Origin: Streptomyces sp. NBC_00376
Lineage (GTDB): Bacteria > Actinomycetota > Actinomycetes > Streptomycetales > Streptomycetaceae
Assembly: GCF_036077095.1 (NCBI RefSeq)
Contig: NZ_CP107960.1
Location: 620,001 to 684,000 of the forward strand
Length of the DNA: 64,000 nt
Reading direction: 5' to 3'
The position numbers were made by a program, and so were the translations under genes. The notes under the pieces are model-generated. The model was not told where the DNA came from. It searched no databases and was given only the letters and a program-made list of their open reading frames with translations. Each line of letters opens with the position of its first letter. The first letter of the stretch is position 1. Shown in pieces: positions 42,265-51,050 of this stretch.

Positions 42265-42281
42265 TTGCGAACAGCTCGCAA
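42265..42281. promoter_or_regulatory. Nur-type (Fur-family) operator upstream of the NikABCDE-like operon
   Basis: TTGCGA-ACAGC-TCGCAA is a perfect 6-5-6 inverted repeat. It matches the shape TTGCnn-N5-nnGCAA reported for the nickel regulator Nur in Streptomyces. It lies about 30-50 bp upstream of the binding-protein start, in an AT-rich promoter region with TTGTTT-like and AATAAC-like elements on the leftward strand. Zur and Fur boxes have different cores, so Nur is preferred. Confidence 0.6.
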
Positions 42282-42334
42282 TTAAACAACAGGTAAAGGG
42301 GTGCGCGGTACCCCGCCTGACGGGAAACAGCAGA

Positions 42335-42364
42335 AGCGGAGGCGCGTCTTCACGCGCCTCCGCT
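42335..42364 (-). terminator. Terminator of the acyl-CoA dehydrogenase operon
   Basis: AGCGGAGGCGCGT (42335-42347) and ACGCGCCTCCGCT (42352-42364) form a perfect 13-bp stem with a 4-nt loop, 40 nt past the end of the leftward dehydrogenase operon. Confidence 0.75.
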
Positions 42365-42404
42365 CCAAGTCCCGCAGTTCTGCGGACCGTTGCCTCTCCT
42401 GTCG

Positions 42405-43535
42405 TTACGGTGCGGGCAGCTCCACGAGCTCGGCGATGGTCGTGCGGTGCTGTCCGGCGGTGCCGTACGCGACCGAGTCGGCCTTGGCCCGCTTCAGATA
42501 CAGGTGCGCCGGGTGCTCCCAGGTCATCCCGATGCCGCCGTGCAGCTGGACGCACTCCTCGGCGGCACGCACGGCGACCCCGGAGCAGTACGCCTGCGCG
42601 ACGGCCACCGCCAACGGCGCGTCGGGACTGCCGCTCGCCAGGGCGTCCGCGGCGTTGCGGGCGGCGGCACGGGCCGACACGACCTCCAGCCAGAGCTGCG
42701 CCATGCGGTGCTTGAGCGCCTGAAACGAGCCGACCGGCCGGTTGAACTGGTGCCGTTCCCGGGTGTACCGGACCGTCTCGGTCAGGCACCACTCGGCGAG
42801 TCCGAACTGCTCCGAGGCGAGCAGTCCGGCGCCCGCCAGCAGACCCCGGCGCACGGCGCCGACGGCGGACGCGCCGTCGGCCAGCCGGGTCCCGGCCGCC
42901 CCGCGAAGGGTGACGGTGGCCAGCGGGCGGGTCAGGTCGAGCGGTACGAGCGGCTCGACGGCGACCCCCTCGGCGCCCGGCTCGACCGCGTACAGGCCGT
43001 CGGTCGCGGGCACCAGCAGCACATCGGCGGCGGCCGCGTCGGCGACGCCGGTCACCGTGCCCTCCAGCGTGTCGGCGACCACGGCGACCGGCTGCGCACC
43101 GCCGGGGCGCCCGGCGGCGAACGGCGCGGCGAGCACCGCGACCCTGCGCCCGGCAGCCAGCTCACCGAGGAGTGCGATGGCCGGCCCCTCCCGCACGGAC
43201 AGCGCGAGCAGGGTCTCCGTGGCGACGACCGCACTGGTCAGATAGGGCGCGGGAGTGACGCCGCGGCCCAGCTCCTCCAGCACCACCGCGGCCTCGCGAT
43301 GGCCCGCGCCCTGCCCGCCGAGCTCCTCCGGCACCAGCAGCCCGGCGGCGCCGATGTCCGCGGCGAGGACCTTCCAGAGCTGCGGGTCGTACGGCGTGTC
43401 GGACTCGACCCGGGCGAGCACCGTCGGCGCGTCACTCCGGTCGGCGAGCAGCGAGCGGACCGCTGCCCGCAGGTCCTCCTCGGCCTCCGAGTACAGCAGA
43501 TCGGGTGTCGGGGTCTCGTCGTTCGGTGCGGTCAT
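42405..43535 (-). CDS. Acyl-CoA dehydrogenase (smaller partner)
   Basis: A 376-residue acyl-CoA dehydrogenase: N-terminal helical domain with GLLVPEELGGQGAGHREAAVVLEELG, a reduced middle domain, and a C-terminal flavin domain with YTRERHQFNRPVGSFQALKHRMA and CVQLHGGIGMTWEHP. It overlaps the start of a second, different acyl-CoA dehydrogenase gene. Such pairs often form heteromeric enzymes acting on CoA esters of steroid side chains or branched acids in actinobacteria. The substrate here is unknown. Confidence 0.87.
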   Translation of the reverse strand: MTAPNDETPTPDLLYSEAEEDLRAAVRSLLADRSDAPTVLARVESDTPYDPQLWKVLAADIGAAGLLVPEELGGQGAGHREAAVVLEELGRGVTPAPYLTSAVVATETLLALSVREGPAIALLGELAAGRRVAVLAAPFAAGRPGGAQPVAVVADTLEGTVTGVADAAAADVLLVPATDGLYAVEPGAEGVAVEPLVPLDLTRPLATVTLRGAAGTRLADGASAVGAVRRGLLAGAGLLASEQFGLAEWCLTETVRYTRERHQFNRPVGSFQALKHRMAQLWLEVVSARAAARNAADALASGSPDAPLAVAVAQAYCSGVAVRAAEECVQLHGGIGMTWEHPAHLYLKRAKADSVAYGTAGQHRTTIAELVELPAP

Positions 43536-44719
43536 CGGGCCAGGTCCTTCCAGGGGACGTCCTTGTCGTTGCGCGGCTCGGCCGGCAGACCGAGTACGCG
43601 CTCGGCAACGATGTTGAGCAGCACCTCGCTGGTGCCGCCCTCGATGGAGTTGCCCTTGGAGCGGAGATAGCGGTAGCCGGCGTCCCGGCCGGTGAAGTCG
43701 ACCAGCTCCGGCCTGCGCATGGTCCAGTCGCTGTACAACATCCCTTCCTCACCGAGCAGTTCTACCTCCAGGCCACTGATCTCCTGGTTGAGCCGGGCGA
43801 AGGCGAGCTTCATTCCGGAGCCTTCGGGGCCGGGCTGTCCGGCGACGAGCTGCTGGCGCAGCCGGGTGCCGGTGAGCCTGGCCACCTCGGCCTCGACCCA
43901 GAGGGTCAGCAGCCGCTGGTGGAGGTCGTGGGTGCGCAGTTCGGGGCGTTCGCGCCAGGTGCGGGCGACCGGGCCGATCATGCCGCCCTCGCGCGGGACG
44001 CGTGCCCCGCCGATGGAGACCCGCTCGTTCATCAGCGTGGTCTGCGCGACCTTCCAGCCCTCGCCGACCGGGCCGAGGCGCCGACTGTCGGGGATGCGTA
44101 CGCCGGTCAGGAAGACCTCGTTGAACTCGGCCTCGCCGGTGATCTGGCGCAGCGGCCGCACCTCGACTCCGGGGTCGGTCATGTCGCAGATGAAGTAGCT
44201 GATGCCGCGGTGCTTGGGCAGGTCCGGGTCGGTGCGGGCGATGAGGATCGCCCAGCGGGCCAGGTGGGCGCTGGACGTCCAGACCTTCTGGCCGTCGACC
44301 ACCCAGTCCTCGCCGTCGCGGACGGCGCGGGTGCCCAGGGCCGCGAGGTCGGAGCCGGCGCCCGGTTCGCTGAAGAGCTGGCACCAGACCTCCTCGCCGA
44401 CCCAGAGCGGCCGCAGGAAGCGCTGCTTCTGCTCGTCGGTGCCGAAGCCGAGGACGGTGGGGGCAGCCATGCCGAGGCCGATCCCGATCCGGCGCGGATC
44501 GTTGTCGGGGGCGCCCGCCGCGGCGAGTTCGGCGTCGACGACGGGTTGCAGGGAGCGTGGCGCGTCGAGGCCGCCGAGGCCGGCCGGGTAGTGCACCCAG
44601 GCCAGTCCGGCGTCGAAACGGGCCTTGAGGAATTCGGTGCGGCCGGTGGTGGCCGGGGGGTGCGCGGCGAGCAGGTCCTGGGTGCGGCGGTGCAGTCCGG
44701 CCGCGTCGGGCGCGGTCAT
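43532..44719 (-). CDS. Acyl-CoA dehydrogenase (larger partner)
   Basis: A 395-residue acyl-CoA dehydrogenase of the FadE17/FadE-like type: LFSEPGAGSDLAALGTRA FAD-binding strand (about 125-142), GWKVAQTTLMNERVSIGG (about 225-242) and C-terminal RSKGNSIEGGTSEVLLNIVAERVLGLP. The ATG at 44717-44719 overlaps the quinone-oxidoreductase stop, and its TGA overlaps the start of the smaller partner. Three coupled genes suggest one oxidative route for an acyl-CoA. Confidence 0.88.
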   Translation of the reverse strand: MTAPDAAGLHRRTQDLLAAHPPATTGRTEFLKARFDAGLAWVHYPAGLGGLDAPRSLQPVVDAELAAAGAPDNDPRRIGIGLGMAAPTVLGFGTDEQKQRFLRPLWVGEEVWCQLFSEPGAGSDLAALGTRAVRDGEDWVVDGQKVWTSSAHLARWAILIARTDPDLPKHRGISYFICDMTDPGVEVRPLRQITGEAEFNEVFLTGVRIPDSRRLGPVGEGWKVAQTTLMNERVSIGGARVPREGGMIGPVARTWRERPELRTHDLHQRLLTLWVEAEVARLTGTRLRQQLVAGQPGPEGSGMKLAFARLNQEISGLEVELLGEEGMLYSDWTMRRPELVDFTGRDAGYRYLRSKGNSIEGGTSEVLLNIVAERVLGLPAEPRNDKDVPWKDLAR

Positions 44720-45684
44720 CGGGCGGCTCCTGACGGGAGGACGACGATCCGGCCGGTGCTGGTGCCGTCGGCGACCCGCTGGACGGCGTCCGCGGCCCCG
44801 GCCGGCCCGACGCGTTCGCTGATCAGCGGCTTGACGACGCCCTGCGCGGCGAGCCGGGTGAGTTCGTCGTGGCAGGCGCGGACGGCGGCCGGGTCCTTGG
44901 TGTTGTACAGGCCCCAGTGGAGTCCGGTGATCGAGTAGTTCTTGACGAGCGCGTGGTTCAGCGCCGGGGTGGGGATGACACCGCTCGCGAAGCCGACGAC
45001 GATCACCCGGCCCTCGAAGGCGATGCACTTCACGGACTTGGCGTAGGCGTCGCCGCCGACCGGGTCGTACACCACGTCGGCGCCGCGTCCCCCGGTTGCT
45101 TCCTTGACCGCGGCGACGATGTCCTCGCTGTGGCGGTCGATGACCAGGTCGCAGCCGAGCCCGGTGGCGGTCTTCGCCTTCTCGGGGCCTCCGACCACAC
45201 CGATGACGGTGGCTCCGGCGGCCTTGCCGAGCTGGACGGCGGCGCTGCCTACGCCGCCGGCCGCCGCGTGGACCAGAAGGGTCTCGCCCGCCCGGAGCTG
45301 CGCCCTGCGGTGCAAGCCGAACCACCCGGTCTGGTAGCCGATGTGCAGGGCGGCGGCCTCGGCGTCGTCCAGGGCGTCCGGAGCGGGCAGCAGTGCCGCC
45401 TCGTCGGCGACGACGTACTCGGCGAACCCTCCGTTCGGCAGGGCGGGAGTGGCGAGCACCCGCCGCCCGTCCGCCGTCCGGCCGCAGATCTCCACGCCGG
45501 GGGTGAACGGCAGCGGCGGCCGCACCTGGTACTGGCCGCGGCAGAGCAGCGCGTCGGGGAAGTTGATGTTCGCCGCGAGCACCTCGATGAGCACCTGCCC
45601 GTCGCCGGGCGTGGGCCGGTCCGTCTCCTCCAGCCGCATCACCTCGCTCGGCTCGCCGTTCCGGCGCACTCGCCATGCCTGCAT
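44716..45684 (-). CDS. Zinc-free quinone oxidoreductase / enoyl reductase (MDR family)
   Basis: A 322-residue MDR protein: N-terminal barrel with NINFPDALLCRGQYQVRPPLPF and PGVEICG, then a Rossmann fold with VHAAAGGVGSAAVQLGKAAGA (about 140-160) for NADPH. No Cys/His zinc ligands are seen, so quinone-oxidoreductase or enoyl-thioester-reductase type. First gene of the unit with the two acyl-CoA dehydrogenases; a palindromic operator lies 50 bp upstream. Confidence 0.87.
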   Translation of the reverse strand: MQAWRVRRNGEPSEVMRLEETDRPTPGDGQVLIEVLAANINFPDALLCRGQYQVRPPLPFTPGVEICGRTADGRRVLATPALPNGGFAEYVVADEAALLPAPDALDDAEAAALHIGYQTGWFGLHRRAQLRAGETLLVHAAAGGVGSAAVQLGKAAGATVIGVVGGPEKAKTATGLGCDLVIDRHSEDIVAAVKEATGGRGADVVYDPVGGDAYAKSVKCIAFEGRVIVVGFASGVIPTPALNHALVKNYSITGLHWGLYNTKDPAAVRACHDELTRLAAQGVVKPLISERVGPAGAADAVQRVADGTSTGRIVVLPSGAAR

Positions 45685-45733
45685 GAGGGGCCTCCACAAC
45701 ACTGTCGGCATTACCACTGCTCCGGCGCATACT

Positions 45734-45745
45734 AAGCGGTCGCTT
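45734..45745. promoter_or_regulatory. Palindromic TetR-type operator
   Basis: AAGCGGTCGCTT is a perfect palindrome apart from the central GT, in the context ACTAAGCGGTCGCTTGC. Such sites are typical of TetR-type regulators of acyl-CoA catabolism in actinobacteria. It lies 50 bp upstream of the quinone oxidoreductase start. No regulator gene is adjacent. Confidence 0.5.
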
Positions 45746-45802
45746 GCCTCTCTGGGAACAACCTGCCGGTGCCGGTTTCGGCCGGACCCGGACATGGGTG
45801 CG

Positions 45803-45838
45803 CCCGGTCCGGTCCGAAGAGGTTCGGGCCGGACCGGG
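45803..45838 (-). terminator. Terminator of the GH84 gene
   Basis: CCCGGTCCGGTCCGAA (45803-45818) and TTCGGGCCGGACCGGG (45823-45838) pair over 16 bp with one G-T pair and a 4-nt loop, 42 nt past the hexosaminidase stop. Confidence 0.7.
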
Positions 45839-45880
45839 CACGGGGCGGTTCCAGGTGCCGGGCGGTACCGGGCGCGGGCC

Positions 45881-48565
45881 TCAGTCCTGCCCGGCCACCA
45901 CCACATCGGCGATCTGCGGTGCCGCCGACCCGGTGTACCAGACGAGCCGCACCGCGTCGGCCGTGCGGCCGGCCGTGTCGAGTCGGGTGTACGGACCGTC
46001 GAGCTTGCCGACGGTCTGCCAGGTTCCGTCGGTGCCCCGCAGCTGGATGTCGGCGCGGCCCTCGGACCCGGCCGGCTGGAGGACGGTGACGGAGGGCACG
46101 GCACGCGCGGCGAGGAGCCCGAGTTCCAGCGCCTCCCCGGCCTCCGGGGCACGGGCCGCCCGGTAGACGGTGCCCGGGTCCCCGTCGGACGCCGCGCGCA
46201 GCGAGGATCCGGCCGCGGCGGGCGGTCCTCCGGTCACGGCGCCCTCGTCCGTCGGGATGCTGAACTCCCGTACGACGAGCCAGTTGTCCTGGCCCGCCGT
46301 CGCCCGTGCCCGCACGTAGCGCGCCTTCGTCCCGGCGGGTGCGGTCGCGGTGACGTCCGGCTTCTGGGAGAAAGCGGTGAGCTGCTGCCAGCTCTGCCCG
46401 TCGGCCGAGTACTCCAGCACCCCCTGGTGGAGGTAGTCCTCGGTACTGCCGGGCTTGCCCATCGCGAGGGCGACGGAGCCGATGTCGCGGACCCGGCCGA
46501 GGTCCACGGTGACCGCGTCACCCGCGGCGGGCGCCCCGTCGCTCCAGAAGTAGGTGGAGTCGTCTCCGTCGAGCATCCGGGCGGCGGAGTTGGTCTGGTA
46601 CGTGCCCAGGTTCGTCGAGGCCGTGGGCCTGCCGCTCACACCGAGGATCCGGTCGTGTTCGGCGTTCGCCGCGTCGATGAACCGGTCCAGGACGCCGTCG
46701 CCGACGAGGACCGGCACCTTGTGTCCGTCGAGCCCGGTGTATGTGAAGGACTTCGCCTCGGTGACCTGCGCGGGCAGCTGCTGCCGCAGCTCCCAGGCCT
46801 GCGCGCCCTTTCCGGCGCGTGCCGCCTCGACCATGCGAAGGGCGGTGCGGGCTGCGGTGGCCCAGGACCCGGTGGCATCCAGCCAAGGTCCGGCGTCGGC
46901 GACGAAGCCACGGTCCGGGAGGCCGTCGCGCAGCCGGCCGGGGGCCGCGCCGAGTTCACCGAGCACCGAGGCGAGCCGGGTGGCGTCACCGGACTTCCAG
47001 TAGCGGGCGAACTCCGCCGCCAGTTCGGGTGCCTGGTCCTTGTTGAGGGCCGAGCTGTAGTTCACGTCGGCGAACGCCCGCAGCGCCTTCTGCGTGCGCG
47101 GGTCGCCGCCCGCGTACTCCTTCAGGCCCTTGCCCCACGAGGCGCGGGGGTCGTACGCGGCGTCGTTCCACGCGTAGTCGGCGACGGTGTAAAGCGCGAT
47201 CTTCGAGGCGTACGGCTGGATCATCGGGTTCGCCGTGATCCCGGCCAGCTTGCCGGGCAGCCCCTTCTCCCGCCCGCTGAACGGACCGAGCAGCAGCCGG
47301 TTCGTCGCATAGTCGTTGACCGGGTAATTGTCCCAGGTGAGGATCGGGTGGTTGAAGACCGTGCGGGCGGCCTCCGCCTGGGCGACGGTCATGGTCGGCG
47401 CGACGACGCCGACGCCCGTCCACTCGACCAGGACATTGGGGTCGAGCCGCTCGGACAGCGCCTTCTTGTACGGCGAGGCGGAGACGTTGTAGTACTCGGT
47501 CGGGACCATCTGGAGCGGCTGGGCGCCCGGGTGGGTGGCGATGAACTCCTTGTTGACCCGGTTGAGCAGATACGCCTGCGCCGCACCCGCGGCGCCGCCG
47601 CCGGTCCCCCACTTCGCCTTGTCCTCGGCGCAGTTCCAGTCGGTGTAGCTGATGTCGTCGAGCGGCACGGCGAAGGTACGTACGCCGATGTCCCAGATGG
47701 TCTGGAACTTGTCGACCAGCGCCTTCGCGTCGGCTTCCGAGCTGTAGCAGACGGAGAGCCCCGGCGAGAGCGCGTAGGTGAACTCCACATGGCGCTGCGC
47801 GGCCCTGCCGGCGAGCTCCTTGATCCGATCCAGCTGGCCGGCCGGGTAGGCGTCGCGCCACTTCGCGCGGAGGTACGCGTCGTCCTTCGGCGAGTACACG
47901 TAGATGTTCATCTTGTGCTCGCCGTAGTAGTCGAGCTGATCGAGCCGGGCCTCGTGCGACCACGGGGTGCCGTAGAAGCCCTCGATGACACCTCGCAGCG
48001 CGGTGCCCGGCCAGTCGCGCACCGCGAGCCCGGCGACCTGGGCCCCCGGATGCCCGGCGTCCGGCAGGACCTGACGCAGTGTCTGCGCGGCGTAGTACGT
48101 GCCCGTGGTGTCCTTGCCCGCGAGGACGATGCGACCGGCGCCGATGCCGAGCACATAGCCGTCGGCGGGCAGCGCGGCCGGGCCGCCGATCCGCTGCGCG
48201 GCGAGCGCGGCGGAGTCACCGACATGGACGGTGAGACCGTTCCGGGCGGGTCTGTCGGCGCGTACGACACGCTGGGCACCGGCCCGGCGCAGCGCGCTCT
48301 CCACGACCTGCATGGCGGACTCGTCGGAGGTATCGCCCGCCACCAGAGTGACGGTCGGGCTGATGACGATCCGGTCGGCCCGGGGCTTCACGGACTGCGG
48401 GGTCGGCGTGATGGCCGGGGCCGGCCGGTCGTCCGCGGCCTTCGCCGGGGTGGCGGCGCGGGTGCTGCCGGCCGCCTGGGCGGGCGGCACGGCGGTCAGC
48501 AGACCGCCGACGAGCAGGGTCGCCGCCGTGCCGAGCGCGGCGAGACGGGGTGGGCGAGGCGTCAC
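45881..48565 (-). CDS. Secreted GH84 beta-N-acetylhexosaminidase with CBM32-like domain
   Basis: An 894-residue secreted glycosidase: signal peptide (to about 31), GH20b-like N-terminal domain (about 50-185), GH84 barrel with RGVIEGFYGTPWSHEARL (191-208) and paired catalytic acids Asp303-Asp304 in AVPLDDIS, a helical domain, and a C-terminal discoidin/CBM32-like module (SVALAMGKPGS, YVRARATAGQDNWLVVREF). It should release GlcNAc from glycans outside the cell by substrate assistance. The GTG at 48563-48565 was chosen because GGAGG lies 5-6 nt before it; an in-frame ATG six codons upstream lacks such a site. A DasR-like site lies upstream. Confidence 0.9.
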   Translation of the reverse strand: MTPRPPRLAALGTAATLLVGGLLTAVPPAQAAGSTRAATPAKAADDRPAPAITPTPQSVKPRADRIVISPTVTLVAGDTSDESAMQVVESALRRAGAQRVVRADRPARNGLTVHVGDSAALAAQRIGGPAALPADGYVLGIGAGRIVLAGKDTTGTYYAAQTLRQVLPDAGHPGAQVAGLAVRDWPGTALRGVIEGFYGTPWSHEARLDQLDYYGEHKMNIYVYSPKDDAYLRAKWRDAYPAGQLDRIKELAGRAAQRHVEFTYALSPGLSVCYSSEADAKALVDKFQTIWDIGVRTFAVPLDDISYTDWNCAEDKAKWGTGGGAAGAAQAYLLNRVNKEFIATHPGAQPLQMVPTEYYNVSASPYKKALSERLDPNVLVEWTGVGVVAPTMTVAQAEAARTVFNHPILTWDNYPVNDYATNRLLLGPFSGREKGLPGKLAGITANPMIQPYASKIALYTVADYAWNDAAYDPRASWGKGLKEYAGGDPRTQKALRAFADVNYSSALNKDQAPELAAEFARYWKSGDATRLASVLGELGAAPGRLRDGLPDRGFVADAGPWLDATGSWATAARTALRMVEAARAGKGAQAWELRQQLPAQVTEAKSFTYTGLDGHKVPVLVGDGVLDRFIDAANAEHDRILGVSGRPTASTNLGTYQTNSAARMLDGDDSTYFWSDGAPAAGDAVTVDLGRVRDIGSVALAMGKPGSTEDYLHQGVLEYSADGQSWQQLTAFSQKPDVTATAPAGTKARYVRARATAGQDNWLVVREFSIPTDEGAVTGGPPAAAGSSLRAASDGDPGTVYRAARAPEAGEALELGLLAARAVPSVTVLQPAGSEGRADIQLRGTDGTWQTVGKLDGPYTRLDTAGRTADAVRLVWYTGSAAPQIADVVVAGQD

Positions 48566-48645
48566 AGGTCCTCCATTGATCACTCAAGTCACCGGAGTCG
48601 CGCAGCAGAACAACACCGAATTCAACATCGTGGCGCTTGCATGTC

Positions 48646-48661
48646 AATGGTCTGGACAACA
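48646..48661. promoter_or_regulatory. DasR-responsive element (dre) candidate
   Basis: AATGGTCTGGACAACA matches the DasR consensus ACTGGTCTAGACCACT at 12 of 16 positions, including the core TGGTCT-GAC. It lies about 80 bp upstream of the GH84 start. DasR represses chitin/GlcNAc genes in Streptomyces until glucosamine-6-phosphate builds up, which fits a hexosaminidase target. Confidence 0.55.
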
Positions 48662-48760
48662 TCGAGTCGCGGACCTGCGGTTTTGTCTTCCGAAGCGGTA
48701 CTCGAATATGCGCGACATCGAACATCCACAGCCGGAACGCCGAGCGGATCCGAACCGGAA

Positions 48761-49492
48761 TCAGCGGGTGAAGAGTTCGAAGGTGACGGCCGGGCGGCCG
48801 CCGAAGCGCTCACCCTCGGCCCGCGCGTGACCGGTCAGGAAGGTACGGCAGTACGCCTCGGGGTCCTCGTCCGTGAGCCCTTCGATGTACGTGCGGTGCG
48901 CCAGCAGCGACTGCACCGAACGCTCCAGTCCGACCGTCGCGTCGACGGCGTGGGTGGGCGCGTTCGACCCGGCGACCGCGACCCACCGCACCCCGTTCCA
49001 CGGCCGGAGCCCCGATTTCGCGAGTTCCGGAAAGATCCAACGATTGCCCGCGTCGGAGGCGGCGTCCAGGGTGGCGCGGCCGACCGCCCGGTGATCGGGG
49101 GTGTTCCAGGTGACGCCTCCCCAGGTGTCCCGATGGTTGAGCGTGATGACCAGTTCGGGGCGGTACTTGCGGATGGCGGCGGCGATGTCCCGGCGCAGCG
49201 GGAGGCCGTACTCGATCACGCCGTCGCGGTGATCCAGGAACTCCACCTCGCGGACGCCGACGACGGCGGCACTCGCCCGCTGCTCGCGCTCGCGCAGCGG
49301 TGCGCATTGCTCCGGCGGCAGCCGGTCGATGCCGGCCTCACCGCGGGTGGCGAGTAGGTAGGAGACCTCGCGGCCCTCGTCGGTCCAGCCCGCGATCGCC
49401 GCCGCACAGCCGTACTCCAGGTCATCGGGGTGCGCGACCACGGCCAGGGCGCGCAGCCAGTCCGCGGGCATGGGTTCGAGCTGCTCCGTCAT
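48761..49492 (-). CDS. PIG-L/LmbE-family deacetylase
   Basis: A 243-residue protein with the PIG-L zinc motif VVAHPDDLE (about 18-26), the second-ligand region NHRDTWGGVTWNTPDHRAVG (about 118-137), and the RGEAG loop. Family members remove acetyl groups from N-acetylglucosaminyl compounds (GlcNAc-PI, mycothiol and bacillithiol precursors, glycopeptide sugars). The context, next to a GlcNAc-releasing enzyme, fits an amino-sugar substrate, but no specific one is shown. It is on the same strand as GH84, about 195 bp upstream of its start, so probably separately transcribed. Confidence 0.85.
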   Translation of the reverse strand: MTEQLEPMPADWLRALAVVAHPDDLEYGCAAAIAGWTDEGREVSYLLATRGEAGIDRLPPEQCAPLREREQRASAAVVGVREVEFLDHRDGVIEYGLPLRRDIAAAIRKYRPELVITLNHRDTWGGVTWNTPDHRAVGRATLDAASDAGNRWIFPELAKSGLRPWNGVRWVAVAGSNAPTHAVDATVGLERSVQSLLAHRTYIEGLTDEDPEAYCRTFLTGHARAEGERFGGRPAVTFELFTR

Positions 49493-49613
49493 GTCGGCAG
49501 CTTAGGACCTGTCCGGCCCAGGTCCACCGGGCAGGCCCTGACCGCCGCCGATCACCCACGCCCCACGCTCCCCGGATGCCCCGACGTAGCGCACGTCTCA
49601 CCCGGGGCGAGAA

Positions 49614-49666
49614 ATACCCCCTGGGGTATTGGTGTTAGCCTGATTCAGAGATACCCCCCGGGGTAA
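49614..49666. promoter_or_regulatory. Two CstR-type operators before the MBL-rhodanese gene
   Basis: ATACCCCCTGGGGTAT (49614-49629) is a near-perfect palindrome and ATACCCCCCGGGGTAA (49651-49666) a second one, 37 bp apart, just upstream of the GTG at 49690. The same motif lies before cstR (53600-53615). C/G-run palindromes flanked by AT are the standard operators of CsoR/CstR-family repressors. Confidence 0.8.
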
Positions 49667-49787
49667 AGCATCACGGAAGGAGCCGTGTCGTGTTCTTCGT
49701 CGACACCATCGAGACAGCGGGCCTAGTAGGGCTTTGTTAGGTACCCCGATTGATCATCTCCAGATAGGTTGTGATGTTCTTTCAGGT

Positions 49788-51050
49788 GTGACGCCCGAGG
49801 AGATGGACACGGTCCGCACACGCTTGGAGGCGTTCGCGGCGGAGATGCTCGGTTCTCTGGCCCGGCGGGATCAGCGAGCCAAGGGCGAGCTGTACCTGCG
49901 CGGGCTGATGCTGGACGGCAAGCGCAAGTCGATGCAGCCGATGGCCGAGCGCCTGGGCGTGGACCACCAGCAGCTCCAGCAGTTCGTGGCCTCCTCGACC
50001 TGGGACTGGGCCAAGGTCCGTGAGCGGCTGGCTCGTTGGGCTGCCGCTCACATCTCGCCGGAGGCGTACGCGATCGACGATGTGGGCTTTCCCAAGGACG
50101 GCTACGACTCACCGGGTGTGGCGCGGATGTACTGCGGTGCGCTGGGAAAGCGCGGCAACTGCCAGATCGGCGTCAGCGTCAATCTGGTCAGCGACCACGC
50201 TTCCTCGGCGGTCAACTGGCGCCTGTTTCTGCCCGAGAGCTGGGACGACACCAAGAACACCGGCGATGCGCTGCTGACCGGGGCGATCCAGCGCCGACGC
50301 GCCAAGGCGGCCATCCCCGACAGCGAGCGGCACAGGGAGAAGTGGCGCCTGGCCCTGGACATGCTCGACGAGGTCCGCGAGGGCTGGGAACTTCCTGACC
50401 TGCCGGTGGTCGCCGACGCCGGATACGGCGACGCGACCGGCTTCCGCGAGGGCCTGACCGAGCGCGACCTGGCCTACGCCGTCGCGGTCAAGGGCACCAC
50501 CACCGCCTACCCGGGCGACGCCGTCCCCGAGCGCCCGCCCTACAGCGGCCAGGGCCGCCCGCCCGGACCGGCCTACCCCGGTCAGCACAGCACTCTGCGC
50601 CAACTCGTCCTGGACACAGGGCGATCGGCGGCACGAACCGTGACCTGGCGCCAGGGAAGCAAGACCACGAAGCACAATCCCCGCGCCGAGATGCGCTCGC
50701 GGTTCCTGGCACTGCGGGTCCGACCCGCAAACCGGACGATCCGCCGCGCCGTCGACGGCTCCCTGCCCGAGTGCTGGCTGCTGGCCGAATGGCCGCCCGG
50801 CGCCGCCGAGCCCACCGACTACTGGCTCTCCACCCTGCCTGCCGAGACCCCGCTGCGCGAACTGGTCCGCATCGCCAAGATCCGCTGGCGCGTTGAACAC
50901 GACTACCGCGAGCTCAAGGACGGTCTGGGCCTGGACCACTTCGAGGGCCGCAACTTCCCCGGCTGGCACCGCCACGTCACCCTCGCCTCCCTCGCCCAGG
51001 CGTTCTGCACCATGCTCAGGCTCGACCCAAAAGCGCCTGCGCCGGCCTGA
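49788..51050 (+). CDS. IS701-family DDE transposase
   Basis: A transposase of about 420 residues. Motifs: RGLMLDGKRKSMQPMAERL near the N-terminus; AIDDVGFPKDGYDSPGVARMYCGALGKRGNCQIG with the first catalytic Asp; PVVADAGYGD with the second Asp; and KIRWRVEHDYRELKDGLGLDHFEGR with the catalytic Glu. This is the IS701 order. The GTG at 49788 is a guess: an in-frame TTG at 49734 lies inside the left repeat, and an ATG at 49803 is also possible. The in-frame stop at 51048-51050 comes about 20 residues after the last conserved block; a -1 frame continues the protein to the IS end (see 51026-51160). Confidence 0.9.
   Translation: MTPEEMDTVRTRLEAFAAEMLGSLARRDQRAKGELYLRGLMLDGKRKSMQPMAERLGVDHQQLQQFVASSTWDWAKVRERLARWAAAHISPEAYAIDDVGFPKDGYDSPGVARMYCGALGKRGNCQIGVSVNLVSDHASSAVNWRLFLPESWDDTKNTGDALLTGAIQRRRAKAAIPDSERHREKWRLALDMLDEVREGWELPDLPVVADAGYGDATGFREGLTERDLAYAVAVKGTTTAYPGDAVPERPPYSGQGRPPGPAYPGQHSTLRQLVLDTGRSAARTVTWRQGSKTTKHNPRAEMRSRFLALRVRPANRTIRRAVDGSLPECWLLAEWPPGAAEPTDYWLSTLPAETPLRELVRIAKIRWRVEHDYRELKDGLGLDHFEGRNFPGWHRHVTLASLAQAFCTMLRLDPKAPAPA

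Noticed and set aside
42265..42281. Zur or Fur box before the importer
   Set aside because: Their consensus cores differ; the 6-5-6 TTGC/GCAA arrangement fits Nur better.
45341..49357. A rightward open frame of more than 1300 codons opposite the quinone oxidoreductase and GH84 genes
   Set aside because: It is antisense to genes with full catalytic motifs; no domain or plausible composition.
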